Shown here: positions 1 to 6,510 of the stretch, in pieces
Layout: each line of letters begins with the position of its first letter
Numbering within the stretch: position 1 is the stretch's first letter
Assembly (NCBI GenBank): GCA_028687395.1
Contig: JAQUAE010000086.1
Location: 1 to 7,394 of the forward strand
Length of the DNA stretch: 7,394 bases
Reading direction: 5' to 3'
Origin: Anaerolineales bacterium
GTDB taxonomy: Bacteria; Chloroflexota; Anaerolineae; Anaerolineales; UBA4823
Program-made: the position numbers and the translations under genes
Notes under the pieces: generated by a model
Database searches by the model: none
What the model was told of the DNA's origin: nothing
The model's input: only the letters and a program-made list of their open reading frames with translations

Positions 1-275
1 CCAAGCCTTCCAGCTTGCTCCTGCTCGATGAACCCACCGCCCACCTGGATACGATCACCGAGCGAGCGGTCATGCAGGCCATCATAGCTGGGTTGAGGGG
101 CGCCAGCCTGCTTCTGATCACCCATCGCCTGGTGGGTATGCCAGCGATGGACGAGATTTTGGTGCTGGAGCAGGGGCGGGTGATCGAGCGCGGCACGCAC
201 CGCGAGTTGCTGGCTCGTCAAGGGAGATATCGCCGCATGTGGGATACACAGAATCGATTTGAGAATAATGAATAA
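1..275 (+). CDS. cydC: Thiol reductant ABC exporter, CydC-like subunit (C-terminal part)
   Basis: This is the 3' end of an ABC transporter ATPase; the frame is open at the left edge (first whole codon at base 3) and leaves 90 residues before TAA at 273-275. Visible are the Walker B motif LLLLDEPT (Asp at 27-29, catalytic Glu at 30-32), the D-loop AHLD, and the H-loop THR (His at 123-125). The Walker A and LSGGQ motifs lie outside the window. The tail GRVIERGTHRELLARQGRY and the THRLVGM stretch resemble CydC more than generic exporters. In known systems CydC pairs with CydD in the inner membrane as a fused membrane/ATPase heterodimer that exports cysteine and glutathione and supports cytochrome bd assembly. 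The cydD partner would be expected just to the left. The subfamily is inferred from a short tail; another fused ABC exporter remains possible, but the ATPase call is secure. Confidence 0.85.
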   Translation, partial: KPSSLLLLDEPTAHLDTITERAVMQAIIAGLRGASLLLITHRLVGMPAMDEILVLEQGRVIERGTHRELLARQGRYRRMWDTQNRFENNE

Positions 276-304
276 TCGCCCTGAAAACTGGCTTCAGGGC
301 GATT
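274..304. terminator. Perfect 12-bp hairpin between convergent genes (likely bidirectional terminator)
   Basis: Bases 274-285 are perfectly complementary to 293-304, with a 7-nt loop (286-292). The left arm begins inside the TAA stop of the CydC-like gene and the right arm ends 39 nt before the stop of the opposing membrane-protein gene. The position suits a terminator serving both transcripts. No clean T-run follows on the plus strand; the minus-strand side is AT-rich (ATTATTCTCAAAT) but not a true T tract, so termination or 3'-end protection are both possible. Confidence 0.65.
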
Positions 305-343
305 CCCGAGTAGGTTGTGAGGGGATTAGCTGCAGCCAGGGGA

Positions 344-1414
344 TCAGGCTCCTGCGCTCGCCTCGCTGGTCTCGATGAGAGGTGCGGCGATCTCCCCGCT
401 GGGGATCAACTGGCGATAAGCCAGCGTCCAGCTCGTCGAGAGGTAGGTCTCGCGCAGGCCAGCCAGGAAGAGGAAGGGGAGAGCCAGCAGGAAGAGAAAC
501 AGGAGTCCCCCGACGATCATGGCTGGCACCCAGGCGGCGGGCGCGGATTGGATAGCGTTCACGGCGAAGTGCACGATAGCGCCTACACCACCACCGAATA
601 GAAGCGCCAACCCACCCAAAAGCAGCACGACCGGAATCATCAAGATGGCGTAGCCGACGCGGACGCCGAGCAGGATCAGCCACATCAAACCCACGTCCCC
701 GAAGTGACGCCGCACCAGCCTCCATCCCTGGCGAATGGAGTCGATGACGCCGGTGCCTTGCAGCACACACACGCGGCTGATCATCTCTATGACCAGGCCG
801 AGCACCACGCCGATAACGACGGCCACCAGGATCACCAACAGGACGATTCCGATCGTGGCGACGATGCCAAGAGCGGAAGGCTCCCCGCTCCTCATGCTGG
901 AGACGATGACTGGAACCAGCGCTGCAGCGATAAGGAAAGCGATGATCAATGTGAGTGGCAGGTAGATGATCAGGTTGATCAAGAAGAGTCGCCAGGCTGA
1001 GCGCGACCAGCCCAGGCGAAACCCTGCCCGCCAGTTGACTTTCTCATGGCTGGCCTCGTACCCATCCACCATGCGGATCAACGCCACCTGGCTGACGTAG
1101 CGCCCAATGGTGAACAGGACGGTGATCAGCAAGAGCACGACGATTAGCGCAAGCACGATCCACAGTACCGATTGTTCGAAGTAAAGGGGAAATACGTGCG
1201 AAAACCAGCGCCCCATCTCGCCCCAGTCGCCCCCAAACCACTCGCCGCGGGGGAATTCAAAGGAACGCTCCATGGATTGGCGATAGGAGATCTGGTTGCC
1301 ACCACCGGAAAAACCTCCCCCGCTGGTCAAGGCCAGGATGACGCCGAACAGCCATAATGCCTTGTACTCCCACAGGATGTTCCAGGCATGCTTTAATATC
1401 TGTGTGTGTTTCAT
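344..1414 (-). CDS. Multi-pass membrane protein, function unknown (GPDPase membrane-domain/DUF975-like style)
   Basis: A 356-residue integral membrane protein. ATG at 1414-1412 is preceded by AAGGAG (1427-1422) with a 7-nt spacer, which fixes the start; TGA is at 346-344. Hydrophobic segments lie at about residues 18-30, 83-104, 143-171, 182-212, 241-274 and 297-320. A Gly/aromatic-rich loop (about 31-80, with GGGFSGGG and several Trp/Phe) follows the first segment. Two cytoplasmic-type repeats, near ALIRMVDG...RAGFRLGW (111-136) and VCVLQGTGVIDSIRQGW (215-231), each precede a membrane segment; this duplicated pattern resembles the membrane domain of glycerophosphodiester phosphodiesterase-like and DUF975-type proteins. 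No catalytic motif is visible. The gene appears to be transcribed alone, facing the CydC-like gene, and the next minus-strand gene upstream ends 275 nt away. I cannot assign a substrate or role. Confidence 0.85.
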   Translation of the reverse strand: MKHTQILKHAWNILWEYKALWLFGVILALTSGGGFSGGGNQISYRQSMERSFEFPRGEWFGGDWGEMGRWFSHVFPLYFEQSVLWIVLALIVVLLLITVLFTIGRYVSQVALIRMVDGYEASHEKVNWRAGFRLGWSRSAWRLFLINLIIYLPLTLIIAFLIAAALVPVIVSSMRSGEPSALGIVATIGIVLLVILVAVVIGVVLGLVIEMISRVCVLQGTGVIDSIRQGWRLVRRHFGDVGLMWLILLGVRVGYAILMIPVVLLLGGLALLFGGGVGAIVHFAVNAIQSAPAAWVPAMIVGGLLFLFLLALPFLFLAGLRETYLSTSWTLAYRQLIPSGEIAAPLIETSEASAGA

Positions 1415-1421
1415 GATTATT

Positions 1422-1427
1422 CTCCTT
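1422..1427 (-). promoter_or_regulatory. Shine-Dalgarno of the membrane-protein gene
   Basis: Read on the minus strand this is AAGGAG, 7 nt before the ATG at 1414-1412. It is a strong match at good spacing and supports that start codon. Confidence 0.8.
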
Positions 1428-1475
1428 GTTCAAACCACCAGAGATGAGCAGGGTAGTGCACAAGCCAGCACCATA

Positions 1476-1481
1476 ACTATA
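1476..1481 (-). promoter_or_regulatory. Candidate -10 element for the membrane-protein gene
   Basis: On the minus strand the sequence reads GCGTATATAGTTATGG; TATAGT matches five of six consensus -10 bases. No good -35 lies at 16-18 bp. The start codon is about 60 nt downstream. Weak evidence, offered because it is the best match in this gap. Confidence 0.3.
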
Positions 1482-1584
1482 TACGCAAAATGGGGCAAAA
1501 GTGTGCACAGAAATTTGGAAGATCTAAAAGGGGCTGCCTGCTTTTCAGACAGACATCATGACTTGCGGCCACCACAGGCGCGAA

Positions 1585-1606
1585 AATAGGCCGTGAAGCA
1601 CCTATT
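1585..1606 (-). terminator. Weak hairpin downstream of the M29 gene
   Basis: AATAGG and CCTATT form a 6-bp stem around a 10-nt loop. On the minus strand it is followed by a short T stretch (CCTATTTTCG), and it lies about 84 nt past the aminopeptidase stop. The stem is short and AT-rich, so termination here is only possible, not shown. Confidence 0.25.
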
Positions 1607-1689
1607 CTCAAGCAAGCTCCAGGCATTTACCCAGGGGTTTCTCTTTTCTAGCGCCAACTTACCCGCTGGAATGGGGCGCCGATGCCAGC

Positions 1690-2799
1690 TCAACTGACGA
1701 ATTCGCCGTTGCGATAGAAGACCTGCCCATCCACCAGGATTTCAGCGTCCTGGCGCATATCGCAGATCATGTCCCAGTGGATGACGCTGGTGTTGCGGCT
1801 GCCGGTTTCGGGGTAGCCAGCGCCCAACGCCATGTGGAAGGTGCCGCCGATCTTCTCGTCCAGCAGGATGTCGCGGGTGAAGCGGTTGATTTCCATGTTG
1901 GTGCCGATGGCGAATTCGCCCACGTAACGCGCCCCGGCGTCGCTGTCCAGCATCTGCAGGAGGAAGTCCTGGTTCTTGCGGGCGGTAGCTTTCACCACCT
2001 TGCCCTTCTCGAAGGTGAGCTCCACGCCATCGACCTCGCGACTCTGGTAAATGGCGGGGTAGGTGTAGCGCACCCAGCCCTCGAGCGATTCTTCCACGGG
2101 GCTGGTGTAGATTTCGCCATCAGGAAGGTTTTGCAGCCCGCAGGCGTTCTTGTAGATGCGCCCTTTGATCGATAGGTGCAGATCGACGTTCGGGCCGCGC
2201 AGGACCACCTGGTCGTGCCCCTGGATGCGGGCGACGTACTCCTCCTGCTTACGCTGCACGCCCTGCCAATAGGCCACCGGGTCTGGTGTGGCTTCGTCGG
2301 CGTGGCAGGCGCCGAAGAAGAAATCCTGGTACTCGGCATAGCCCATATCGGCTTCCATGGCGTACGCCGGGGTGGGGTAGAGGGTGCTCATCCAGCGCAG
2401 CGACTTGTCCGCACCGCGGCGCATCTGGGCGGCGAGCAGCCTGGCCATCGCCCTCTGGCGCCGAGCCTGGCGCGCCGGGTCCAAATTGCTCAAGGCGCGT
2501 GTGTTGGTCTCGGAGCGAATCTTGATCAGCACATCGAACTGCTCGTACGCCATCTGGTGGAAGAGCGGCACGAAATCGAGCTGCTCGTCGTTTGCGCCCG
2601 CGAAAAAAGCTTCATTTTGGCCCTGCAGCTCAAGCAATGGATGCGGGTGAGCGCCGCGAGCGAGCACCTGCTCGTAGATAGCGCGCACAAGCGGTTCGGC
2701 GTACGTGGGCGCGGTGATCGCCACGCGATCGCCGGGTTTGATCTTGTGCGAATGGTCGACCAGAATCTGGGCAAATTTGCGATGACGGATATCTGTCAC
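1690..2799 (-). CDS. M29-family metallo-aminopeptidase (thermophilic aminopeptidase type)
   Basis: A 369-residue cytoplasmic leucyl-type aminopeptidase of family M29 (AmpS/AmpT relatives), which removes N-terminal residues from peptides with a two-metal centre. The GTG start at 2799-2797 is chosen because GAGGAGG (2811-2805) lies 5 nt upstream and the protein then begins in typical M29 fashion; the longer open frame to 2901 would cross the promoter. Visible family motifs are GEIYTSPVE (Glu229), GEFAIGTN (Glu295), the DEKIGGTFH stretch (His322), GYPETG (Tyr329) and HWDMICD (His341, Asp343), which together supply the expected Glu, Glu, His, Tyr, His and Asp metal/catalytic positions. Length fits the family (roughly 360-410). 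The gene is divergent from an M20 peptidase across a 107-nt gap, suggesting related peptide catabolism. The exact substrate range is not readable from sequence. Confidence 0.93.
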   Translation of the reverse strand: MTDIRHRKFAQILVDHSHKIKPGDRVAITAPTYAEPLVRAIYEQVLARGAHPHPLLELQGQNEAFFAGANDEQLDFVPLFHQMAYEQFDVLIKIRSETNTRALSNLDPARQARRQRAMARLLAAQMRRGADKSLRWMSTLYPTPAYAMEADMGYAEYQDFFFGACHADEATPDPVAYWQGVQRKQEEYVARIQGHDQVVLRGPNVDLHLSIKGRIYKNACGLQNLPDGEIYTSPVEESLEGWVRYTYPAIYQSREVDGVELTFEKGKVVKATARKNQDFLLQMLDSDAGARYVGEFAIGTNMEINRFTRDILLDEKIGGTFHMALGAGYPETGSRNTSVIHWDMICDMRQDAEILVDGQVFYRNGEFVS

Positions 2800-2804
2800 G
2801 GAAG

Positions 2805-2811
2805 CCTCCTC
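2805..2811 (-). promoter_or_regulatory. Shine-Dalgarno deciding the GTG start of the M29 gene
   Basis: On the minus strand this reads GAGGAGG, followed by CTTCC and the GTG at 2799-2797. The near-perfect anti-16S match at 5-nt spacing is the main reason for placing the start here and not at upstream in-frame codons. Confidence 0.8.
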
Positions 2812-2836
2812 GCTCACAGGCTGAAAAAACGATGAG

Positions 2837-2865
2837 ATTATATCATTTCGGTAAACCTCATTATA
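2837..2865 (-). promoter_or_regulatory. Promoter of the M29 aminopeptidase gene
   Basis: A perfect TATAAT lies on the minus strand at 2842-2837, giving an expected transcript start near 2830 and a leader of about 31 nt to the GTG. The position 17 bp upstream (2865-2860) does not match TTGACA, so the call rests on the -10 and its placement. Confidence 0.6.
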
Positions 2866-2867
2866 AT
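2839..2867 (+). promoter_or_regulatory. Promoter of the M20 peptidase gene
   Basis: A perfect TATAAT at 2862-2867 predicts a transcript start near 2874 and a leader of about 33 nt to the ATG at 2907. The -35 position (2839-2844, TATATC) is poor and coincides with the -10 of the opposite promoter. Confidence 0.6.
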
Positions 2868-2874
2868 TGTGAGG
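2856..2874. repeat. Inverted repeat straddling the M20 -10 element (possible operator)
   Basis: CCTCA (2856-2860) and TGAGG (2870-2874) form symmetric arms around the TATAAT at 2862-2867. The 19-bp layout would suit a dimeric repressor site blocking RNA polymerase, but arms of 5 bp can arise by chance. Confidence 0.3.
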
Positions 2875-2887
2875 ACGCATCCCATCC

Positions 2888-2892
2888 GGAGG
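2888..2892 (+). promoter_or_regulatory. Distant Shine-Dalgarno of the M20 gene
   Basis: GGAGG is a strong core match but sits 14 nt before the ATG at 2907, longer than the usual 5-9 nt. No other ATG, GTG or TTG in frame lies closer, so the ATG is kept. Confidence 0.5.
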
Positions 2893-2906
2893 CAAAAGCA
2901 TTTATC

Positions 2907-4145
2907 ATGGAAAAATCCGCACAGGTGCAAGGCTATTTGCAGGGCAAACTCGACGAGTACCTGGACGTCTTGCGCCGGATGGTCGCCATCAACAGCTTCA
3001 CAGCCAACGCCGCGGGGGTCAATCGCCTGGGTGAGCTCACCGCCGGGTGGTTCGCCGGGCTGGGGTTCCAGGCGGAGAGCGTCCCCTCCTCCAATTTGGA
3101 TTTTGGCCGCCACCTGTTTCTCAGCCGCCCCGCGGCTGGGCCTGGAGCTCGCCCGGTAGTAGCCATGGTCTCCCACCTGGACACGGTTTTCCCGCCTGAG
3201 GAGGAAGAACGCCACCAGTTCCATTGGCGTGTGGAGGACAAACGCATCTACGGACCGGGGACGGTAGACATCAAGGGCGGCACGGCGCTGATGTACATGG
3301 TGCTGGACGGCTTGCGCACCTTTTACCCGCAGGTTTTCGAGGCGGTGGACTGGCGGTTGTGCTTCAACGCCTCCGAGGAGCGCCTGACCGACGACTTCGG
3401 CCAAGCTTGCTTCCAACGCCTGCCGGCGAACACCCTGGCCTGCCTGGTTTTCGAAGGTGGCAACATCAAAGACGAGAAGTTCCTGCTGGTCACTGCCCGC
3501 AAGGGGCGCGCCACCTTCCGGGTGAGCGTGGAGGGGCGCTCGGCGCACGCCGGTAACAACCACGCCAACGGCGCCAACGCCATCGTGCAGATGGCGCACA
3601 CCATTCAGAAAATCGCCGCGCTGACCGATTACAGCCAGCAGCTCACCTTCAACGTCGGCTGGGTGCGCGGCGGGGTGGTTGTCAACCGCGTGCCGCACTT
3701 CGCCGAGGCCGAAGTCGAGATGCGCACCTTTACCGCCGCTACATTCGATGGGGGTGTGCGCCGCATGTTGGCGTTGAATGGCGTCTCGGACGTGGTCAGT
3801 GCGGATGGCTTCGCCTGCAAGGTGAGCGTCCAGTTGCTGGACCAGTCGGCGCCGTGGCCGCCCAACGCTCACACTGAGAACCTGTACGCCGTCTGGGAAA
3901 GGACCGCTTGCGCTCTGGAAATGCAGGTGGAACGCGAGGAACGCGGCGGATTGAGCGATGGCAATTACCTCTGCCAGTGGTATCCGACCCTGGATGGCCT
4001 GGGACCGGCAGGGAATAACACGCATTGTTCCGAGCGCGACCTGGCCAACGGCAAGGACCAGGAGTTTGTGCTGGTGTCCTCCATGGCGCCCAAGGCGACG
4101 CTCGACATTTTTGCCCTGCTTGACCTGCTCGAATCTGCTGGCTAG
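2907..4145 (+). CDS. M20-family zinc metallopeptidase (carboxypeptidase G2/ArgE/DapE type)
   Basis: A 412-residue cytoplasmic di-zinc hydrolase of family M20, which cleaves C-terminal or N-acyl amide bonds. ATG at 2907 is preferred over the in-frame ATG at 2832, which lies upstream of the -10 and would encode an atypical N-terminus. All family landmarks are present: SHLDTVFP (His90, Asp92), GPGTVDIKGG (bridging Asp121), ASEER (catalytic Glu157, metal Glu158), FEGG (Glu183), GRSAHAG in the lid/dimerisation domain (His214), GGVVVNRVPHFAEAEVEMR, and NNTHCSERD (His373). Spacing of these residues fits carboxypeptidase G2-like enzymes closely. The gene is divergent from the M29 aminopeptidase and followed after 56 nt by the fusion oxidoreductase, with which it could share a transcript. 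The natural substrate (peptide, acyl-amino acid, or other amide) cannot be told from the sequence. Confidence 0.92.
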   Translation: MEKSAQVQGYLQGKLDEYLDVLRRMVAINSFTANAAGVNRLGELTAGWFAGLGFQAESVPSSNLDFGRHLFLSRPAAGPGARPVVAMVSHLDTVFPPEEEERHQFHWRVEDKRIYGPGTVDIKGGTALMYMVLDGLRTFYPQVFEAVDWRLCFNASEERLTDDFGQACFQRLPANTLACLVFEGGNIKDEKFLLVTARKGRATFRVSVEGRSAHAGNNHANGANAIVQMAHTIQKIAALTDYSQQLTFNVGWVRGGVVVNRVPHFAEAEVEMRTFTAATFDGGVRRMLALNGVSDVVSADGFACKVSVQLLDQSAPWPPNAHTENLYAVWERTACALEMQVEREERGGLSDGNYLCQWYPTLDGLGPAGNNTHCSERDLANGKDQEFVLVSSMAPKATLDIFALLDLLESAG

Positions 4146-4169
4146 CTGTCACACTGGCGAACACCCCAC

Positions 4170-4182
4170 GCCTGCTGCAGGC
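4170..4182. repeat. 13-bp near-perfect palindrome in the M20/oxidoreductase gap
   Basis: GCCTGCTGCAGGC reads as 6-bp arms around a single T. It lies between the M20 stop and the ribosome site of the next gene. It is too short and loop-less to be a terminator and could be a protein-binding site or chance. Confidence 0.25.
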
Positions 4183-4190
4183 CGGGAGTA

Positions 4191-4195
4191 AAGGA
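4191..4195 (+). promoter_or_regulatory. Shine-Dalgarno of the fusion oxidoreductase gene
   Basis: AAGGA lies 6 nt before the ATG at 4202 and supports that start. Confidence 0.65.
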
Positions 4196-4201
4196 ACATC
4201 C

Positions 4202-6406
4202 ATGAAACAGGCCTTTCAAAATCTGCGCGATGGCCAGACAGTCGTCATCGAGACGCCGCCGCCCTCCGCCCGGCCGGGGACCGCCCTGGTGCGCACCGCC
4301 GCCTCGCTGGTCTCGGCGGGAACCGAGCGTATGCTGGTCGAATTCGCCGAGAAATCGCTCCTGGGCAAGGCGCGCGCCCGCCCCGACCTGGCGCGCCAGG
4401 TGTGGGATAAGGCCCGCCGCGAAGGGCTGCTCACCACGCTGGAAGCAGCCTTCAACCGCCTCGACCAGCCCATGCCGCTGGGCTACTCCAGCGCGGGCAC
4501 GATCCTGGCTCTGGGGGAGGGGATGGGGGGCTTTCACGCCGGCGAGCGCGTGGCCTGCGCCGGTGGCGGCTACGCGGTGCACGCCGAGCTGGCGGTGGTG
4601 CCGCGCAACCTGCTAGCGCGCCTGCCGCAGCAGGTGGATTTCGAAGCGGGCGCATTCGCCACGCTGGGGGCGATAGCCCTGCACGGCTTCCGCCTCGGCG
4701 GGGCGCAGCTCGGCGAGCGGGTGGCCGTTATTGGGCTTGGATTGCTCGGGCTGTTGAGCGCCGTCATCGCTCGCGCCGCCGGTTGTCAGGTGTTGGGCAT
4801 CGATCTGGATGAAAGCCGCGTAGCATTGGCGCAGGGGATGAATCTGCAGGCTGTCCCGCGCCAGGGCGCCGAGGAAGCTGCCCGTAGCTTCTCCCAAGGA
4901 TTGGGCTGCGACGTCGTACTGGTGTGCGCCGATACGCCATCGACCGATCCTGTGGAGCTTGCCGGGGCGATCGGGCGCGACCGGGGTAGGGTGGTGGCCG
5001 TGGGCGCGGTGGACATGCGCCTGCCGCGCAAGGCCTATTACGCCAAAGAGCTGTCCTTCATCGTCTCGCGCTCCTACGGCCCCGGACGTTACGACCCGGT
5101 TTATGAAGAAGCCGGCGTGGATTACCCACCGGGTTACGTGCGTTGGACGGAAGGTCGCAACCTGCAGGCTTTCGTCGACCTGCTGGCCGAGGGCAGGCTG
5201 GAGGTACGACCGCTGATCAGCCACCGCTTCCCGATCGACCAGGCGCCGCAAGCTTACGCCCTGATCAGTGGGAAGCGCCAGGAGCCCTACCTGGGAGTCC
5301 TGCTCACCTATCCGGCTGAGGCGCCGGAAATCGCCGTTGACAGGCTGGCTCCCCAAGTCCAAGAGGGGGCGCCATCCACCCCCAGCTTACCGCGCCGCCC
5401 CGCTGCCCAACGGGTACGCCTGGGCGCGCTGGGGGCTGGCAACTTTGCCAGCAACGTCCTGCTGCCAGTCTTGAGCAAGCTGGATTCGGTCGAGCTGGTC
5501 GGCGTGGCATCCGCCTCCGGCGCCAGTGCGCAGAACGCCCGGCAGCGCTTCGGTTTTCGCTATGCCAGCAGCGACGAGAAGCGCCTGTTCGCAGACCCTG
5601 AGATCGATGCCGTAGCTATCCTCACCCGGCATCACCTGCACGCCGAACAGGTGCTGGCGGCGCTGGGTGCGGGCAAGCACGTCTTCTGCGAGAAACCCCT
5701 CGCCCTGCGCCCGGAAGAGCTGGACGAGATTCTGGCTGTCCTGCGCCAGGCGCCCAAGGAGGCGCCCATCCTGATGGTGGGTTTCAACCGCCGTTTCGCC
5801 CCCTTGATGGCTTCGCTCAAGGGCTTCCTGGAGCCGCGCCGCGAGCCGTTCTACGCCCACTACCGGGTGAACGCCGGCGCCATCCCCCTGACGCACTGGA
5901 CACAAGACCCCCACCTGGGCGGCGGCAGGATCATCGGTGAGGCGTGTCACTTCATCGACGCGTTGACCTTCCTGGTCGGGCAGCCGCCTGTCAGCGTGGC
6001 AGCGCGCGGCCTGCCGGACGGTGGGGTGTACCAGGAGGACAACCTGGAAATCACCTTGCGCTTCCCGGACGGTTCCCTGGGCAGCGTGGCTTACCTGGCG
6101 AACGGCGACCGCGCCTTCCCCAAAGAGCGGCTGGAGGTCTTCTGCGGCGGCAAAGTGGCTGCCCTGGAGGATTATCGCTCGCTGGAGCTGGCGGCGGGCG
6201 GGCGGCGCAGGACGCAGCGTTCACCGTGGAGGCAGGATAAGGGGCATTGCGCCGAGTGGCTGGCATTCAGCCACGCCATCCTGCACGGTGGACCTCCTCC
6301 CATCCCGTATGCCCACCTGGCAGGGGTGACCCGGGCGTCGTTCGCCGCCGTCCAGGCCCTGCGCAGCGGGGAGACGGTGACCCTACCTGACGAATTGATC
6401 TCGTAA
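4202..6406 (+). CDS. Bi-domain oxidoreductase: zinc-less MDR domain fused to Gfo/Idh/MocA domain
   Basis: A 734-residue fusion of two NAD(P)-dependent oxidoreductases, probably cytoplasmic. Residues 1 to about 365 form an alcohol-dehydrogenase-like (MDR) domain with nucleotide motif GLGLLG (178-183) and Asp201 closing the second strand, which favours NAD(H). The catalytic zinc ligands of MDR enzymes are absent: the usual Cys position reads SAGTE (38-42) and the GHE motif reads GYS (94-96); the four-Cys structural lobe is also missing. After a Pro-rich linker (about 365-403), residues 404-734 form a Gfo/Idh/MocA domain with GALGAG (408-413), CEKPL (Lys498), GFNRRFAP, and GEACHFID (His583), so the usual Lys and His are kept. 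Proteins of this architecture are known in polysaccharide clusters beside heparinase-like genes, which matches the gene at 6796. A role in nucleotide-sugar or uronate oxidation/reduction is inferred; the substrate is unknown. Confidence 0.9.
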   Translation: MKQAFQNLRDGQTVVIETPPPSARPGTALVRTAASLVSAGTERMLVEFAEKSLLGKARARPDLARQVWDKARREGLLTTLEAAFNRLDQPMPLGYSSAGTILALGEGMGGFHAGERVACAGGGYAVHAELAVVPRNLLARLPQQVDFEAGAFATLGAIALHGFRLGGAQLGERVAVIGLGLLGLLSAVIARAAGCQVLGIDLDESRVALAQGMNLQAVPRQGAEEAARSFSQGLGCDVVLVCADTPSTDPVELAGAIGRDRGRVVAVGAVDMRLPRKAYYAKELSFIVSRSYGPGRYDPVYEEAGVDYPPGYVRWTEGRNLQAFVDLLAEGRLEVRPLISHRFPIDQAPQAYALISGKRQEPYLGVLLTYPAEAPEIAVDRLAPQVQEGAPSTPSLPRRPAAQRVRLGALGAGNFASNVLLPVLSKLDSVELVGVASASGASAQNARQRFGFRYASSDEKRLFADPEIDAVAILTRHHLHAEQVLAALGAGKHVFCEKPLALRPEELDEILAVLRQAPKEAPILMVGFNRRFAPLMASLKGFLEPRREPFYAHYRVNAGAIPLTHWTQDPHLGGGRIIGEACHFIDALTFLVGQPPVSVAARGLPDGGVYQEDNLEITLRFPDGSLGSVAYLANGDRAFPKERLEVFCGGKVAALEDYRSLELAAGGRRRTQRSPWRQDKGHCAEWLAFSHAILHGGPPPIPYAHLAGVTRASFAAVQALRSGETVTLPDELIS

Positions 6407-6459
6407 GCTCCGGTGGAATTCAGGCTTGAAATGGGGAGGCCCGCCGGAGGGCAGGTTGA

Positions 6460-6485
6460 CCACCCCGGGCATGCCCGCCTGGTGG
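6460..6485. repeat. GC-rich nested inverted repeat downstream of the oxidoreductase gene
   Basis: CCACC (6460-6464) pairs with GGTGG (6481-6485) around the perfect palindrome CGGGCATGCCCG (6466-6477), with a small internal asymmetry. It lies 53 nt past the oxidoreductase stop. No T-run follows on either strand, so a terminator is possible but not supported by the usual signature. Confidence 0.35.
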
Positions 6486-6510
6486 GAGCGGAACAGGTCG
6501 CGCTGCGGCG

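Larger units (their letters stand above)
1415..1689. other. Intergenic region upstream of the membrane-protein gene
   Basis: No convincing gene is seen here. It must hold the minus-strand promoter of the membrane-protein gene and the 3' end of the M29 gene transcript. It is more AT-rich than the neighbouring genes. It contains a TATAGT candidate -10 (1481-1476), two copies of GTGCAC (1456-1461 and 1503-1508), and a small inverted repeat AATAGG/CCTATT (1585-1590 and 1601-1606). Short open frames crossing it overlap flanking genes out of frame and lack ribosome sites. Confidence 0.6.

Noticed and set aside
294..770. Minus- and plus-strand frames within the membrane-protein gene (294-770 minus, 317-601 plus, 704-1000 plus)
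   Set aside because: Out-of-frame shadows; the 344-1414 minus frame has coherent membrane segments and a good ribosome site.
2176..2835. Plus-strand open frame of 219 codons opposite the M29 gene
   Set aside because: Antisense shadow; the minus frame carries the full set of M29 motifs and a strong ribosome site.
2800..2901. N-terminal extension of the M29 gene to 2901
   Set aside because: It would run through both TATAAT boxes and part of the M20 leader; the GTG at 2799 has a near-perfect ribosome site and gives a normal family N-terminus.
2832..2906. N-terminal extension of the M20 gene to the ATG at 2832
   Set aside because: That ATG lies upstream of the plus-strand -10 and the added residues do not resemble an M20 N-terminus.
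2838..4025. Long minus-strand open frame (395 codons) opposite the M20 gene
   Set aside because: It is an antisense shadow of a high-GC gene: the plus frame has every M20 active-site motif, while this frame has no recognisable domain and lacks a ribosome site.
4613..5362. Minus-strand open frames opposite the fusion oxidoreductase (this one and 5387-5950)
   Set aside because: Antisense shadows of GC-rich coding DNA with no family motifs, whereas the plus frame has two clear nucleotide-binding domains.
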